DNA of 48,372 nucleotides from Prorocentrum cordatum (GCA_963575745.1 CAUYUJ010006473.1:5001-53372), one strand, 5' to 3'. Positions 12,801 through 21,933 are shown, counted from the first letter of the stretch. A program made the numbers and translations. The notes: generated by a model not told the origin, from the letters alone.

Positions 12801-15800
12801 CACCATCGAAGCGCACGAGCTCCGCGTCGAGCGCCGCGCGCACCTCGCCCGGCAGCGCCACGTCGTCTTCCGAGGCGACCTCGCGGTCCGACGCGGACCG
12901 CTCGTCGTCGTGCTCCGACGCCGAGACCTCCGCCATCTCGGCGAACAGCTCGCCGCCGCGAGCGTCTCCCGCGGACCCGCGCCCCGCACCGCTCACCTCG
13001 GCCCGTTCTTCGGCGGACGTCTTGCGCCCGAGCCTCCTGCGCTTCGCTGGCCTCGCCGCCTCCGCCGCGCCCTCGCCGGCACCCCCGCGATCCACAGCCC
13101 CGCTCGCAGCACCGGCAGCGGCCGCCTCCGCCTCAGACGTCTTGCGCCCCAACCGCCGCCTCCCCGCGCCGCGCCCCGCGCCGCCCCCAGCAGCCTCCGC
13201 CTCCGACGTCTTACGCCCCCGCCGCCGCTTCCCGCGGCTCCCGCGCGCCCCCCCGGTGGCCTCCACCTCCGACGTCTTGCGCCCCAACCGCCGCTTCCCG
13301 CGCCCCCCGCGCGACCCCCCCGCGCCGCCGCCCTCGCACGCCGCGCCGCCTGCCGCGCCGTCGCCCTCGCCGCCGCGCGCAGCGCCTTGATCCTCCGACG
13401 CAAGACTCGCCTCAGCGCCCTCCGCCCGGTCGCGCTCCTCCTGCGACGTCTTGCGCCCCAGGCGCCGCTTCCGACCACGCCGGCGCACGCCCCCAGCGAC
13501 GCCGTCCTCCCGCGGCCCTTCCCCCGCGGCGTCGCCGCCCTCTCCCCCGAGCGCAGCGCCCTGGTCCCCCGACGCAGCAGCCACCGCCCCCGCGCACCGC
13601 GCCGCCGCCCCCCTCAACCACTCCTCCCAGTCCAGGTCGGTGTCGCGAACCTTGTAGTACTCATCCCCACGCGCACGCGCAGCGCAGGCAGGCAAGAGCA
13701 GGCGCCAGCAATGGCACCGATCGCACTGCGCCCAGTTCCGCATGCAAAACAAGTGCGACGCCCCGTCGTCGGCGCCCGCGCACCCCCCGGGCCCGCCGCC
13801 GCCGTCGGCCCCCTGATCCTCGCCGGGCCCTTGCCCCGCACTCTCGTTCGCGTGCAGCCTGTTCCCCTTGGACCGCGGATCGACGTGCGGATAGCACTGC
13901 GGCCCTGCAAACTGCTTGAGGTACTGCTGCTTCATCGGGTACCTTCGAATTTCGTCGCTGGTCAAGCGCAGCGCCTCCATGCAGTCCTTCTCGCTGCAGT
14001 CCACCTCGCTGGTCTGCAACTGCGCCAAGTACTTGTTGAAGACCGGCCGGCTGTACAACATGAACACCTTACCCCCCTCCCGCCCATTGTACGACTCCCT
14101 CTCGGACCCGAACCGCGTTTCGCCCTCCACGCAGCGATCCCGCGCGGTCCGCACCCCTGCGCCCTGGTCATACACGAAGCCCGATCGCTTATAGTTTTTG
14201 TTAATTCTGAAGTTATCATGCACTTGCTTCAGGCACTGTTCGTACTCACTGTTTGACAGCACAAACCGCCCGTGCTCGTCCACCTCACACAAAGACTTCA
14301 AGTCAGGCTTCATCTTCGCCGCCGCTTCCCACATCGCGTGCCGCGCGTACCACTGCTTCGACGGCTTGTTCGCCTTCAAAGCAAACTCCTTGAACTTTTC
14401 CAACGCGAGCGCAGGAATCGGACCCCTGACGCGCCCGTGCGGACACCCATGCCTGGCACACTTCCCGCACACGTCGCTCCCCTTCTGCGGCCGAAACCGA
14501 CACTGCTCCCGCCCCCAGCCGCCGCCCCACGTCATCCCTTGGCAACGGTCCTCATCCACGTAATCCGGCTGGAACTGCCTGGACTCCGCCTCCGTCGCGA
14601 GCGACCCGTCCCCGGCCCCTCGCTTCCGGCGCGCCCCCCTTCCCCTTCGCGGACGAGAAGCTCCGTCCTCTTCGGGCCCAGCGGGCGCGCCGTCTTCATC
14701 GTCACTGAAATCCGTCACGCCCGGGATGCGAGGAAGAACAGCCACCCTGCCCGGCCGCGCCCCCGCGCCGCAACCGCGACCGCCCCCCCCGCTACCTTGC
14801 TCTTCACCGACAGTGACCCACAGCTCGTCTTCGGCGCCAACGACTCCGCCCTCCTCGTCGCTGCTGAAATCGTTCACACCTGGAATGATGCGACGGGGGC
14901 CAGCAGCCGCCCGCCCTCGCCCGGCACCCCTGCCCCGACCACGACCACGACCACGCCCCCCGCCGCCCTGCGCCTCACGGCCAACGACACCCGCCTCGCC
15001 CTGAGCGCCAACGAAGCCACCATCCTCATCGCTGCTGAAATCGTTCACACCTGGAATGACACGACGCCGAGCAGCCGCCCGCCCGCCGCCCCCCGCCGCC
15101 GCGCCACGAGCACGGCCGCGACCACCGCCGCCGCGCCCTTCGCCACCGGCGTCGCCGCCCTTGTGCCCGGCGCGAACCTGCCCGCCACCGTCGTCGCTGC
15201 TGAAGTCGTTAACCCCGGGAATGATCCGCGCCGCGGCGCTGCCAGCGCCAGCGCTCCAGCGAGACACCGACGCGCGACGCGTCGACGCACCTCCCGCCTC
15301 CGCCGCGCCACGCCGAACTTCATCATCCCCAGCGGCGCCGCCCTCCACGTCGCAGCACTCTCCCTCGTCACGCCCCGCATCCCACATGTCCACGCCCGCG
15401 TCGGGATCGCCCATCGTCGTCGGCGCCCTGCCGAGCGGGCGCCCATCTCGGCCGCCAGTCTGCGCGGAAGCGCCCGCGCGCGTCGCGCCACTGAACTCCA
15501 GATCTGCGCCCGCTCCGCCAGACTCCCCCCCGCCCGCCGCGCCGCCCGCCGACCGACCGACCGCCGCGCCTGACTCCTCCGCTCCCGCTGCCCCGCCTGC
15601 TGGGCCGCCGACCTCGCCCATCGCGCGTCTCTTCCGCGCAGCCACGCTTGGGTTCTGCGCGCCTCGCAGATGCGCTCCTCGCTGGCTCTTCGCGGCCGCC
15701 TTCTGCTTCGGCGCGGTCTTCTTCGGCGCGCCCGCGACCGAGCGCAGCCACGGCGCGGCGTCGGCGTCTCCGAGAGGGACGCCATCTGCCAAGCGGCCAT

Positions 15801-18243
15801 CCACATCAACGACTCCTGCAACATGCCCCTCTGGATACCATACGACACTGCCAATGTCCCGCCCCCACGCGCAGCCCAAAAACCACACGCCGGAACACTC
15901 TCCCCGCAGGACGCAGTCTGCATTGTCCGCCTCATAGACACGCACCCTCGCCCGTCGCGCCTCCAGCCAACCCTGCACCGCCGCGAAATTCGCTCTCTCC
16001 GTAGCGTCACCGGACGCCCCGGCCCCGGAATCATTCGCGCACTGCACTTCAAAGATAACCTCCGCCTGCGCGCGCGCGCCAGCACAGCCAAGCCCGGCAA
16101 CGCTCAACTGGAAACACTTATTCCGCCACGCACCCAAGCGATCTCCGGCGTCGACGACTCTGAGTCGCCCCGACGCGACGCCGCGTCGAAGCCGCCGACG
16201 CCAAGCACGGGACGCGCCGGGCGCCCCGGCAGAGCCCAGACCCACGCGCGAGGATCCGTCGGCAAGCACGCCACCCAGCGCGGCGAGGACAGAAGCCACG
16301 CGCAGCGCAGCAACGCCGACGCACTCACCCGCGCCCTTCGACGCCTTCCAAGCAGCATCACCCATGGACTCGCCCGCGCTCCGCGCCGCCCGGCACTTCG
16401 CGGCGCCGATCCCGATGCCAGGGGAGAACCTCCGCGCGCAGACGCGCCGCCCCCCGCACTTGCGAGCGAACAAGCCACGCAGACCACAGTAGAACCACCT
16501 GGCGACCGCCACCGTGGCGGCGGACGGGGCAGATTCTGATGACGCCTCGACGACGCGCCAGAAACGGTCTCTCTCCTGCCACGCGCGCGCGCGGGCCGTC
16601 GCGCGCGTGACCCCCGCCGCGGCCGCGGCGCCCGGCTCCCTCGCAAAGGGCAGACCGCACGCGGCGAAGTCGCACGCTGCGATCAAAGCTACGTCGCCGA
16701 CAGACTTCGCGCCATCGGGCACCGCCGCGGCACGGCGCGAGACGCGCCGACGCGACCCCGAGTCCACGGCCTGCGACGCCCGAGCAGTGAGAAATCGCTG
16801 CGTGGCCTCCTGCGTCGCGGCACTCCTCGGACAGCCCACCCGCAGCGGCGCCTCCTCAGACGCGCGCGCCTGCGAACGGGGGCACGCTGGCAGAGGCAGA
16901 GGCGCCGCACGAATACGTTGGTCCCGCTCGGCCGCCACCGCCACTCGCTGCGCCCACGCCGTGCCCCGCCGCACGCAACGCAATCGCCGCGCGGCTGCGC
17001 GGCGCGCTTTCCGCAACGCCTTCTCGCGCTGCTCCGCTGCGTCGAACGCCGCGGCGTCGAAGACCTTTCTCTGGAGTTCGATCTTCTCCGCGCGGAGACA
17101 TTCCTGCAGCCTCCGCGTCCACGCCACCGGGCCGGAACCTCTGCCAGACCTCCTCACAGCCCGCCGGCCCTGCGAGCCCACCCCCCAGCCTGCCGCTGGC
17201 GACCCGGGCGTCTCCGGGAGCTCCGGGGCCGAGGCCGAAGCTAAAGCCGGAACTTTGTTGACCTCCGGGCGCCCCCGACCACAAGCTGCAACCGGGGGCG
17301 ACGCTGGGGCCGGGGCCCAGAACGGCGCGGAGGCCGACGCCGAAGCCGCCCCAGCCGAAGCCGGCGCCGCGGCCAAGGCCAGGGCCAAAGCCGAAGCCCG
17401 GGCCGGGGCCGGACAGACGGCGTCGTCAGCGTCGAGCCAATCGTCGTCAGCGTCGCCCCAGTCGCCCACGCAATCGTCCGCATCGTTCTCGTCACCGTCG
17501 TCGCTGGCGTCGAAAGCGCGCACTTCCCCTGCCAAAAATCGTTCAAAAAATTCGCGATGGTCGCCCCTCTCCTCCTCCTCTTCCTCCTCCCCCCCCTTCT
17601 CCTCCGGGGCCGGGGCCGGGGCTGAAGCCGGAACCAAAAACGGCGAGTTTTCAACCTCCGGGCGCCTCCGGGACTTCAATCCGCCTCTGGACTCGCCAGA
17701 CGCCCTCGGCCAGCAGCCCCCCGAATGCTTTCCCAGCGCGGCCAAGTCCGCGAACTCCGGTGCCTCCGAATGCTTTGGAGCCGCCGTTTTTCGTCCCTCC
17801 TCCTCCTCCTCCTCCTCCTCCTCCATTTCTTCCTCCATTTCGACCTCCGGGGACCTCCGGCGCCCCCGCGCGCCTCCGATGGCGCCCGGCGTTCCCAGCG
17901 CACACGCCCCTATACGTTTCTGCGCTGATTCCGCCACCGGCGACCCGGACGCCCCCGGAGGCCCCGGGGCCGGGGCCGGGGCGACAGCCGGAGCCGACAA
18001 CGGTGAAAAATCGCGATGGCGACGGCCCCCCATCACACAATTTCCCGGACAACCGCCCAGCTCGCACGTTCCAGGCCGCCCTCGCCCGCCCCTGGCCCCG
18101 GCCCCGCCCCGGCCCCCGGCCCCGGACCCGGCCCCGGCCCCGCCCCCGGCCCCGCCCCCGCCCCGGCCCTGGCCCTGTCCTTTCGGTTCGCCTCCTCCGA
18201 GCGCGAACAATGTTTTCCAGCGGCGGCAAACTCCGCCGCGCAC
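6849..18243 (-). CDS. Giant Helitron polyprotein, N-terminal and Rep part (copy 1)
   Basis: This is an uninterrupted frame of about 3,800 codons from an ATG at 18243 to the poly(A) insertion at 6848. Residues 1-1000 are mostly Gly/Ala/Pro/Glu-rich low complexity. They are followed by four IPGVNDF repeats (about 1007-1185), a C/H cluster (about 1233-1281), a CW-like finger (about 1503-1552), five RRLGRKTS repeats (about 1592-1745), a DUF6570-like CxxC region (about 2229-2415) and the Helitron Rep (about 2850-3560), with HUH and Tyr motifs. The Rep would nick and join single-stranded DNA during rolling-circle transposition. The start is uncertain: the first kilobase is so GC-rich that stops are rare, and an upstream exon or a later start is possible. 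The frame continues by chance through the poly(T) run and ends at 6619. The Rep part is secure; the N-terminal 1000 residues are only a frame. Confidence 0.8.
7550..9700 (-). other. Helitron Rep (HUH nuclease) domain, copy 1
   Basis: The Helitron_like_N signature (GIGDLFDDRPRRVS, then HLMRYRTGQF) is at about 9690-9590. The metal-binding HUH motif NLHYHRF is at about 8840-8862, and the two-tyrosine motif YVTKYATKAPKGS is at about 7563-7605. A Cys-rich stretch (GCVFCRYDFPRD) and an RNDRLCNSYEEH box precede the tyrosines, as in other Helitrons. The HUH and Tyr motifs are separated by about 415 residues, a large part of it acidic low complexity. The domain would nick donor DNA and form the 5' phosphotyrosine link. 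Confidence 0.92.
11000..11570 (-). other. DUF6570-like region before the Helitron Rep (copy 1)
   Basis: Two CxxC units (CHECQ near 11540 and CMRC near 11350) are followed by LTESLLIALDHMQVHLATV and IISFPQDVAGF. This fits the DUF6570 pattern (leucine/glutamate helix, then a Phe-Pro-Gln-Asp-Val box) that commonly precedes the Rep in Helitron proteins. The window ends before the equivalent region of copy 2, so only one copy is available. Confidence 0.7.
13010..13470 (-). other. Five RRLGRKTS basic repeats
   Basis: Five copies of the octapeptide RRLGRKTS (one reads RRRGRKTS) occur at DNA positions near 13445, 13270, 13206, 13137 and 13014. Each is followed by an acidic or Ala-rich spacer. The basic cluster plus Thr-Ser resembles nuclear-localisation or basophilic-kinase sites and could also contact DNA in an AT-hook-like way. 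None of these roles can be decided from sequence. Confidence 0.75.
13589..13750 (-). other. CW-type zinc-finger-like module
   Basis: The segment NWAQCDRCHCWRLL matches the opening of CW-type zinc fingers (W-x-Q-C-x2-C-x2-W-R-x-L). In known proteins these bind methylated histone H3 lysine 4. The later W and C positions are present but irregular (DWEEW, then ARC), so the module may be degenerate. Its place in a transposon protein suggests chromatin targeting, which is inference. Copy 2 cannot confirm it because that region lies outside the window. Confidence 0.5.
14401..14549 (-). other. Cys/His cluster, putative zinc-binding module
   Basis: Residues about 1233-1281 hold the pattern C-x3-W, then G-x-E-Q-C, then G-S-D-V-C-x2-C, then H-G-x-V-x-G-x-I-P. 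The spaced Cys and His residues suggest a zinc-binding fold. The HGRV..GPIP ending followed by a helix reminds me of a small module found in algal proteins, but I cannot name the family. About 100 more conserved-looking residues follow (14260-13850), including a Lys/Tyr-rich stretch. Confidence 0.5.
14690..15232 (-). other. Array of four IPGVNDFSSDE short motifs
   Basis: The protein carries four near-identical motifs, encoded at about 15190-15230, 15028-15060, 14855-14893 and 14690-14735. The variants are IIPGVNDFSSDD, VIPGVNDFSSDE, IIPGVNDFSSDE and RIPGVTDFSDDE. They are separated by about 45-55 residues of Gly/Arg/Ala-rich linker. Each is a hydrophobic patch followed by Ser and acidic residues. 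That layout would suit a short linear docking motif or a CK2 site, but no partner can be named. The spacers diverge while the motifs do not, so the motifs rather than the DNA repeat seem to be conserved. Confidence 0.8.
17570..17840. repeat. (TCC)n trinucleotide runs in the copy 1 N-terminus
   Basis: TCC runs near 17571-17592 and 17798-17838 encode glutamate tracts on the minus strand. They sit among GC-rich direct repeats of the type CCGGGGCCGGGGC and ACCTCCGGGCGCC that recur from about 17200 to 18000. Confidence 0.75.
18080..18180. repeat. CCGGCCCCG simple repeat
   Basis: About 100 bp of CCCCGGCCCCG-type units at the 5' edge of the copy 1 frame encode a Gly/Ala/Arg run on the minus strand. 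It is nearly pure G+C and could be unstable. Confidence 0.8.
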
Positions 18244-18470
18244 CCTCCCGGAGGAGAGAGCGCGCCGGAGCTCGCCGCCGCCAGAAAACTACCCGCCCCA
18301 GCCTCCTCCGAGCGCTGAGGCGGGTAACCGGCCCGTGTCCGGCTGGGGCCAACGCTGATCATCTGTCCAAGGGGACTTCGATGATCACCGCCAGCCCCGG
18401 GGAAGCCTCCTCCGAGCGCTTCCCCCCCAGCCTCCTCCGAGCGCTGGGCCCCGCCTCCTCCGAGCGCGGG
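18186..18470. repeat. Five hairpins with the same 11-nt loop and different stems
   Basis: The 11-mer CTCCTCCGAGC occurs at 18192, 18303, 18407, 18432 and 18455. Each copy is flanked by self-complementary arms that differ between copies: GTTCGC/GCGAAC; ACCCGCCCCAGC/GCTGAGGCGGGT (11 of 12 pair); GGGGAAGC/GCTTCCCC; CCCAGC/GCTGGG; CCCGC/GCGGG. The constant core is GC-loop-GC. Stem pairing is kept while stem sequence changes. The cluster overlaps the start of the copy 1 frame (the first hairpin is inside it) and extends upstream. Confidence 0.9.
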
Positions 18471-18574
18471 CACCCACATTTCCCCCCCCTCCGGGCGCAG
18501 GAAATATGGGCGGGTGGTTAGTTTAAGGTCAACCACCGTAATACCTGGGAGAGAGGGAGGAGGTGTTTTGGTCC

Positions 18575-18691
18575 CGGCGCCCCCGGCTCTCGCCGGAAGC
18601 GCCGAGAAAACCCCGGCCTGTCGGCCGGGGTGTATGTTGTTTGTGGTTTTTCGCTCCCGGGGACTCCGGCAGCGCCGGAGGCCCCGGGAGC
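18575..18691. repeat. Three strong GC-rich hairpins upstream of copy 1
   Basis: Hairpin 1 (18575-18604) pairs CGGCGC with GCGCCG around an inner CCGGC/GCCGG. Hairpin 2 (18610-18631) is a perfect 9-bp stem ACCCCGGCC/GGCCGGGGT with a TGTC loop, followed by a T-rich run. Hairpin 3 (18653-18691) has a 10-bp outer stem GCTCCCGGGG/CCCCGGGAGC and a 7-bp inner stem CTCCGGC/GCCGGAG with an AGC loop. They may be part of the transposon's 5' terminal or promoter structure, or independent palindromic insertions. Confidence 0.85.
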
Positions 18692-19039
18692 TCGTTTGCG
18701 GGCCGCCCCGCCCGCCCCGCGCGCGCCCGGGGGCGCGGTCGGGGGGGGCGCGGCGGAGCTAAAAAGGCTAGAGAGCTGGACCTTAGCTCTTATAAGTCTA
18801 AAATTAGCTTCACAGAGCTAACAGCTCGGCTCTAAAGACTTGGGTGTCTGTCTCTAATGCTAGGCTGATCTCAAAGGCTGGCCTTCTGATGGAACAGTGG
18901 AGCTTATAAGCGCTCATCTTCTGACTTAGGCTGGACTAGGGAATCTGACGCTTAAAAGGAGCTTTGATCTATAAGGGCTTCAGGTCTAAACTTCTACTCT
19001 ACTGTTCTGCAGACTTTAAAGGAGAACCGACTGAGGTTT
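18692..19039. other. Moderate-GC spacer without a recognisable gene
   Basis: After a short G/C-only stretch (18700-18755), the base composition falls sharply and AGCT-containing words recur (for example 18756-18835). A 10-bp palindrome GCTTATAAGC occurs near 18903. I see no supported open frame. It may be the 5' untranslated or flanking region of copy 1. Confidence 0.5.
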
Positions 19040-20080
19040 GAGCCAAACAGCAGCGGCGGCGGCGGCGTCCCCTCCTTTCCCGCTGGTCCCCCGTTCCTGC
19101 TGCCCCCTCGTCTGCTTTCCCGCCCTTGCCCCCCCTGCTGCCCCGCTGCTCTCCCTGCTGCGCCCCTTCTGCCGCCCGCTTGCTGCCCCCCTGCCCCCCT
19201 GCGTCCCTCCTTTCGCTCCCCCTGCCGCCCCTTGCTTCCTCTGCTGCCCGCTGCCGCCTCCCCCCGCTCCCTCCCTGCTCCCTCCCTTCCTCCCTGCTCC
19301 TCCCTCCCTCCGTCCCTCCCTCCGTCCTCCCTCCCTCCCTGCTCCCTCCTTCCTCCCTGCTCCTTTCCTCCCTGCTCCCTCCCTCCGTCCCTGCTCCCTC
19401 CCTCCCTCCCTGCTCCCGCCCTCCCTGCTCCCTCCTCCCTCCCTGCTCCCTCCCTCCCTGCTCCCTCCCTCCCTGCCCCCTCCCTCCCTCCCTCCCTCCC
19501 TCCCTCCCTCCTCCCTCCTCCCTCCTCCCTCCTTCCTCCCTCCCTTCCCTGCTCCTTCCTGGCTCCCTCCCTCCCTCCGCTCCCTCTCCTCCCTCCCGCC
19601 CTGCTTCCCGTCCCTCCCGCCCCTCCCTCCCTGCTCCTCCTCCCTCCTTCCGGAACGGGAGGGTAGGGAGGGAGGGAGCAGGGAGGTGAGGAGCATGGGA
19701 GGGAGGGAGGCGGGAGCAGGGAAGGGCGGTAGGAAGGGGGGAGGGGGGGCGAGGGAGGGAGCAGGGAGTAGGGTGGGAGGGGCAGTGGGAGGGAGGGAGC
19801 AGGAAGAGAGGGAAGGGAGGGAGGGGGGAGGGAGGGAGCAGGGGGAGAGAGGAAGGGAGGTTGGGAGCAGGGAGGAGGAGGGAGCAGGAAGGGAGGGAAA
19901 GAGCAGGGAAGGAAGGCGGGAGGGAGCAGGGAGGGAGGGAGGAGGGAGCAGGGAGGGAGGGAGCAGGGAGGAAGGGAGCAGGGATGGAGGGAGGGAGGGA
20001 GGGAGCAGGGAGGGAGGGAGGGAGCAGGGAGGGAGGAAGGAGCAGGGGGAAGGGAAAGAGCAGGGCGGGGTCCCCTGCCC
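19040..20080. repeat. Pyrimidine block then purine block (foldback repeat)
   Basis: From 19040 to 19647 the plus strand is almost all C/T, built on CCCTCCCTGCTC-like units. From about 19656 to 20070 it is almost all G/A, built on the reverse complement GAGCAGGGAGGG. The switch is centred on the palindrome TTCCGGAA (19648-19655). The arms are repeats of the same unit, so they can pair in many registers. Open frames here are products of the stop-poor repeat. Confidence 0.9.
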
Positions 20081-20084
20081 AGGC

Positions 20085-20795
20085 CCTCCGTCCCACATCA
20101 CTCCCCTCCCAGGCCTCACCTCCAAGGGCCTCAACAATCAACGCAATACTCCCTCCCAGGCCTCCCTCCCAGCCCCCCCCCCTCCCACATCCCTCCCTCC
20201 CAGGCCTTCCTTCCAAGCCTCCCTCCCAGGCCTCCCTTTCATATCCCTCCCATATCCCTCCCTCCCAGGCCTCCCTCCCAGGCCTCCCTCCCAGGCCTTC
20301 CTCCATCCCTCCCTCCGAGGCCTTCTTCCCAGGCCTCCCTCCCAGGACTTCCTCCCGCATCTCTCCCTCCCGCATCCCTCCCTCCCAGGCCTCCCTCCCA
20401 GGCCTCCCTCCCAGGCCTCCCTCCCAGGCCTCCCTCCCGCATCCTTCCCTCTCAGGCCAGGCCCTCCAGCCCTCCCTCCCAGGCTTCCCTCCCACGTCCC
20501 TCTCTCCCAGGCCTCCCTCCCAGGCTTCCCTTCCAGGCCTCCCTCCCGCATCTCTCCCTCCCAGGCCATTCCCAGGCCTCCCTCCTGCATCCCTTCCTTC
20601 TAAGCCTCCCTCCCAGCCTCCCTCCCAGGCCTCCCTGCATATACCTCCCTCCCAGGCCTTCCTCCCAGGCCTCCCTCCCAGCATCTCTCCCTCCCAGGCA
20701 TTCCTCACATGCCCCCTTCCCGGGCCTCCCTCTCTCCCAGGCCTCCCTCCCAGGCCTCCCTGCCAGGCCTGCCCACACGAAATAAGAGAGGAGTA
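20085..20795. repeat. CCTCCCTCCCAGG tandem repeat
   Basis: About 700 bp of degenerate CCTCCCTCCCAGG/CCTCCCAGG units with occasional CATCC variants (for example CCCGCATCC and CATATCC). Both strands stay open in several frames because the unit lacks stop codons. I assign no gene. Confidence 0.9.
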
Positions 20796-21010
20796 GGAGA
20801 AGGGAACAGCGGGCGGAGCAGGAAGGAGGGAGGAAGGAAAGAAGGAAGGAATGAAGAAGCAGCGACAAAAAGGGAGCAAACAGTGAAAGACGGGTGGAGC
20901 AGAGAGGGAGAGAAGAGGGAGGAAGGGAGGGATGGAGCAGGCGGGGAGGGAGGGAGGAAGGGATGGCGCACGAACGAAGGGAGCAGGGAGGAAACGAGAG
21001 AGTGAGCAGG
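20796..21010. repeat. Degenerate purine-rich (GGGAGGAAGGGA) tract
   Basis: About 210 bp of G/A-rich sequence with GGGAGGAAGGAA-type units, less regular than the neighbouring blocks. It ends at a T-run near 21013. Confidence 0.75.
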
Positions 21011-21899
21011 GGTTTTTTATGGGTTTATTGCAGGGATTATTAGTGGTCAGGGAAGAAGGGTGCCAAGCATGCTTAGGTTGGGTTGGAGACGAAGTCTTCG
21101 GGTCGTTCTGAATAAGGGGGAGAAAATGCAGGGAGGAATGCGAGGCAGGAACAGAAGGGGCCTGAGAGGGTGGGAGGAGAGATGTGGGAGGGAGGCCTGA
21201 AAGGGAGGCCAGGAATGGAGGTTCCTTCCTTCTCATTTCTTCTCTCTGCTCTCAGACCTAAAAAAAACACCAGCAGCTGGCAATGAGTTCGAACAAACGT
21301 CCAACACAAAAAATGAAGAAAAAAATACAAATTAGTAAATTTCACTAGTTTTTAATATTTTGGCGAAAAAGACACTCTCGTGTCGTTCGATCGAAGTTGC
21401 GCATGCCCAGGCTTTGATTAAAAGGCACTAGACACGCCTAGCATGTAGCTAGCTTGAGTAATCATCGAAACACCAACTGCAACACGCACACGTAGAGACG
21501 GTGTTCCGCCCATATCTCCTGAGGCAGCTATTTTTGAAGACCCTCGCGCTTCCACTGAAATACGTCAGATCATTCAGGATCGTCTCGTGTGCGAGAGACA
21601 TCCATAGCCTGCCTACAGCTCAAGTTAAGTTGACGAAATCACCGTCATCTGCAAAAGTGGTGGTACATGGTTTGTTCCTGGAAATTTTCCGATAGTAATA
21701 CCTGGGCTACAGACTCCTTCTGCTCTCAGAATTCAATTTATATTGTTATTCACTGCTCAAAAATCTTTTTTCTCAAAATGAATTTCAAAACTCTGCAAAA
21801 AGTTCAGAAAACCGACTCAAAGTTATCACATTGTCTCTTTTCGTCGGGTCGGCTAACTAGCTCCACCCTGTGCCCGAATTCCTCTTAGCTCATCTTTGC

Positions 21900-21917
21900 C
21901 GAAGAGCTCTACGAGGT
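21900..21917. repeat. Left arm of the palindrome interrupted by the LINE
   Basis: CGAAGAGCTCTACGAGGT pairs with ACCTCGTAGAGCTCCTCG at 25361-25378 with 17 of 18 matches. Without the LINE and one target-site copy, the arms would be about 36 bp apart. Confidence 0.85.
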
Positions 21918-21933
21918 ATTACTCTTGACTGTC

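Larger units (their letters stand above)
1..18243 (-). mobile_element. Helentron-like rolling-circle transposon, copy 1 (3' end off window)
   Basis: The minus strand encodes, in order, an N-terminal low-complexity and zinc-binding region, DUF6570-like and Helitron Rep domains, a Pif1-type helicase, an EEP endonuclease and a USP deubiquitinase. Rep plus Pif1 helicase defines Helitrons, and the added endonuclease is the Helentron arrangement. Copy 2 (36931-48372) gives an independent template, and the two align from the DUF6570/Rep region to the tail. The element's true ends are not identified: the 5' end probably lies between 18244 and 19040, and the 3' end is beyond base 1. Several lesions downstream of 6849 make the copy non-functional as a single protein. 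Confidence 0.88.

Noticed and set aside
4656-15573. Long plus-strand frames of several hundred codons (for example 4656-7037, 8839-11661, 11683-14256)
   Set aside because: They lie opposite well-conserved transposase domains and are Arg/Pro/His-rich mirror frames caused by high GC at third codon positions.
18610-18655. Bacterial-type intrinsic terminator (perfect 9-bp stem followed by a T-rich run)
   Set aside because: The context is eukaryotic, the T-run is 19 bases away and interrupted by G, and other hairpins in the cluster lack one.
18999-21236. Long Pro/Leu/Ser- and Gly/Arg/Glu-rich open frames on both strands
   Set aside because: They translate CCCTCCC-type repeats that lack stop codons, with no domain or normal composition.
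21340-21900. Possible small RNA gene in the unique stretch
   Set aside because: I found no tRNA cloverleaf, spliceosomal RNA boxes or other recognisable element, only short hairpins expected by chance.
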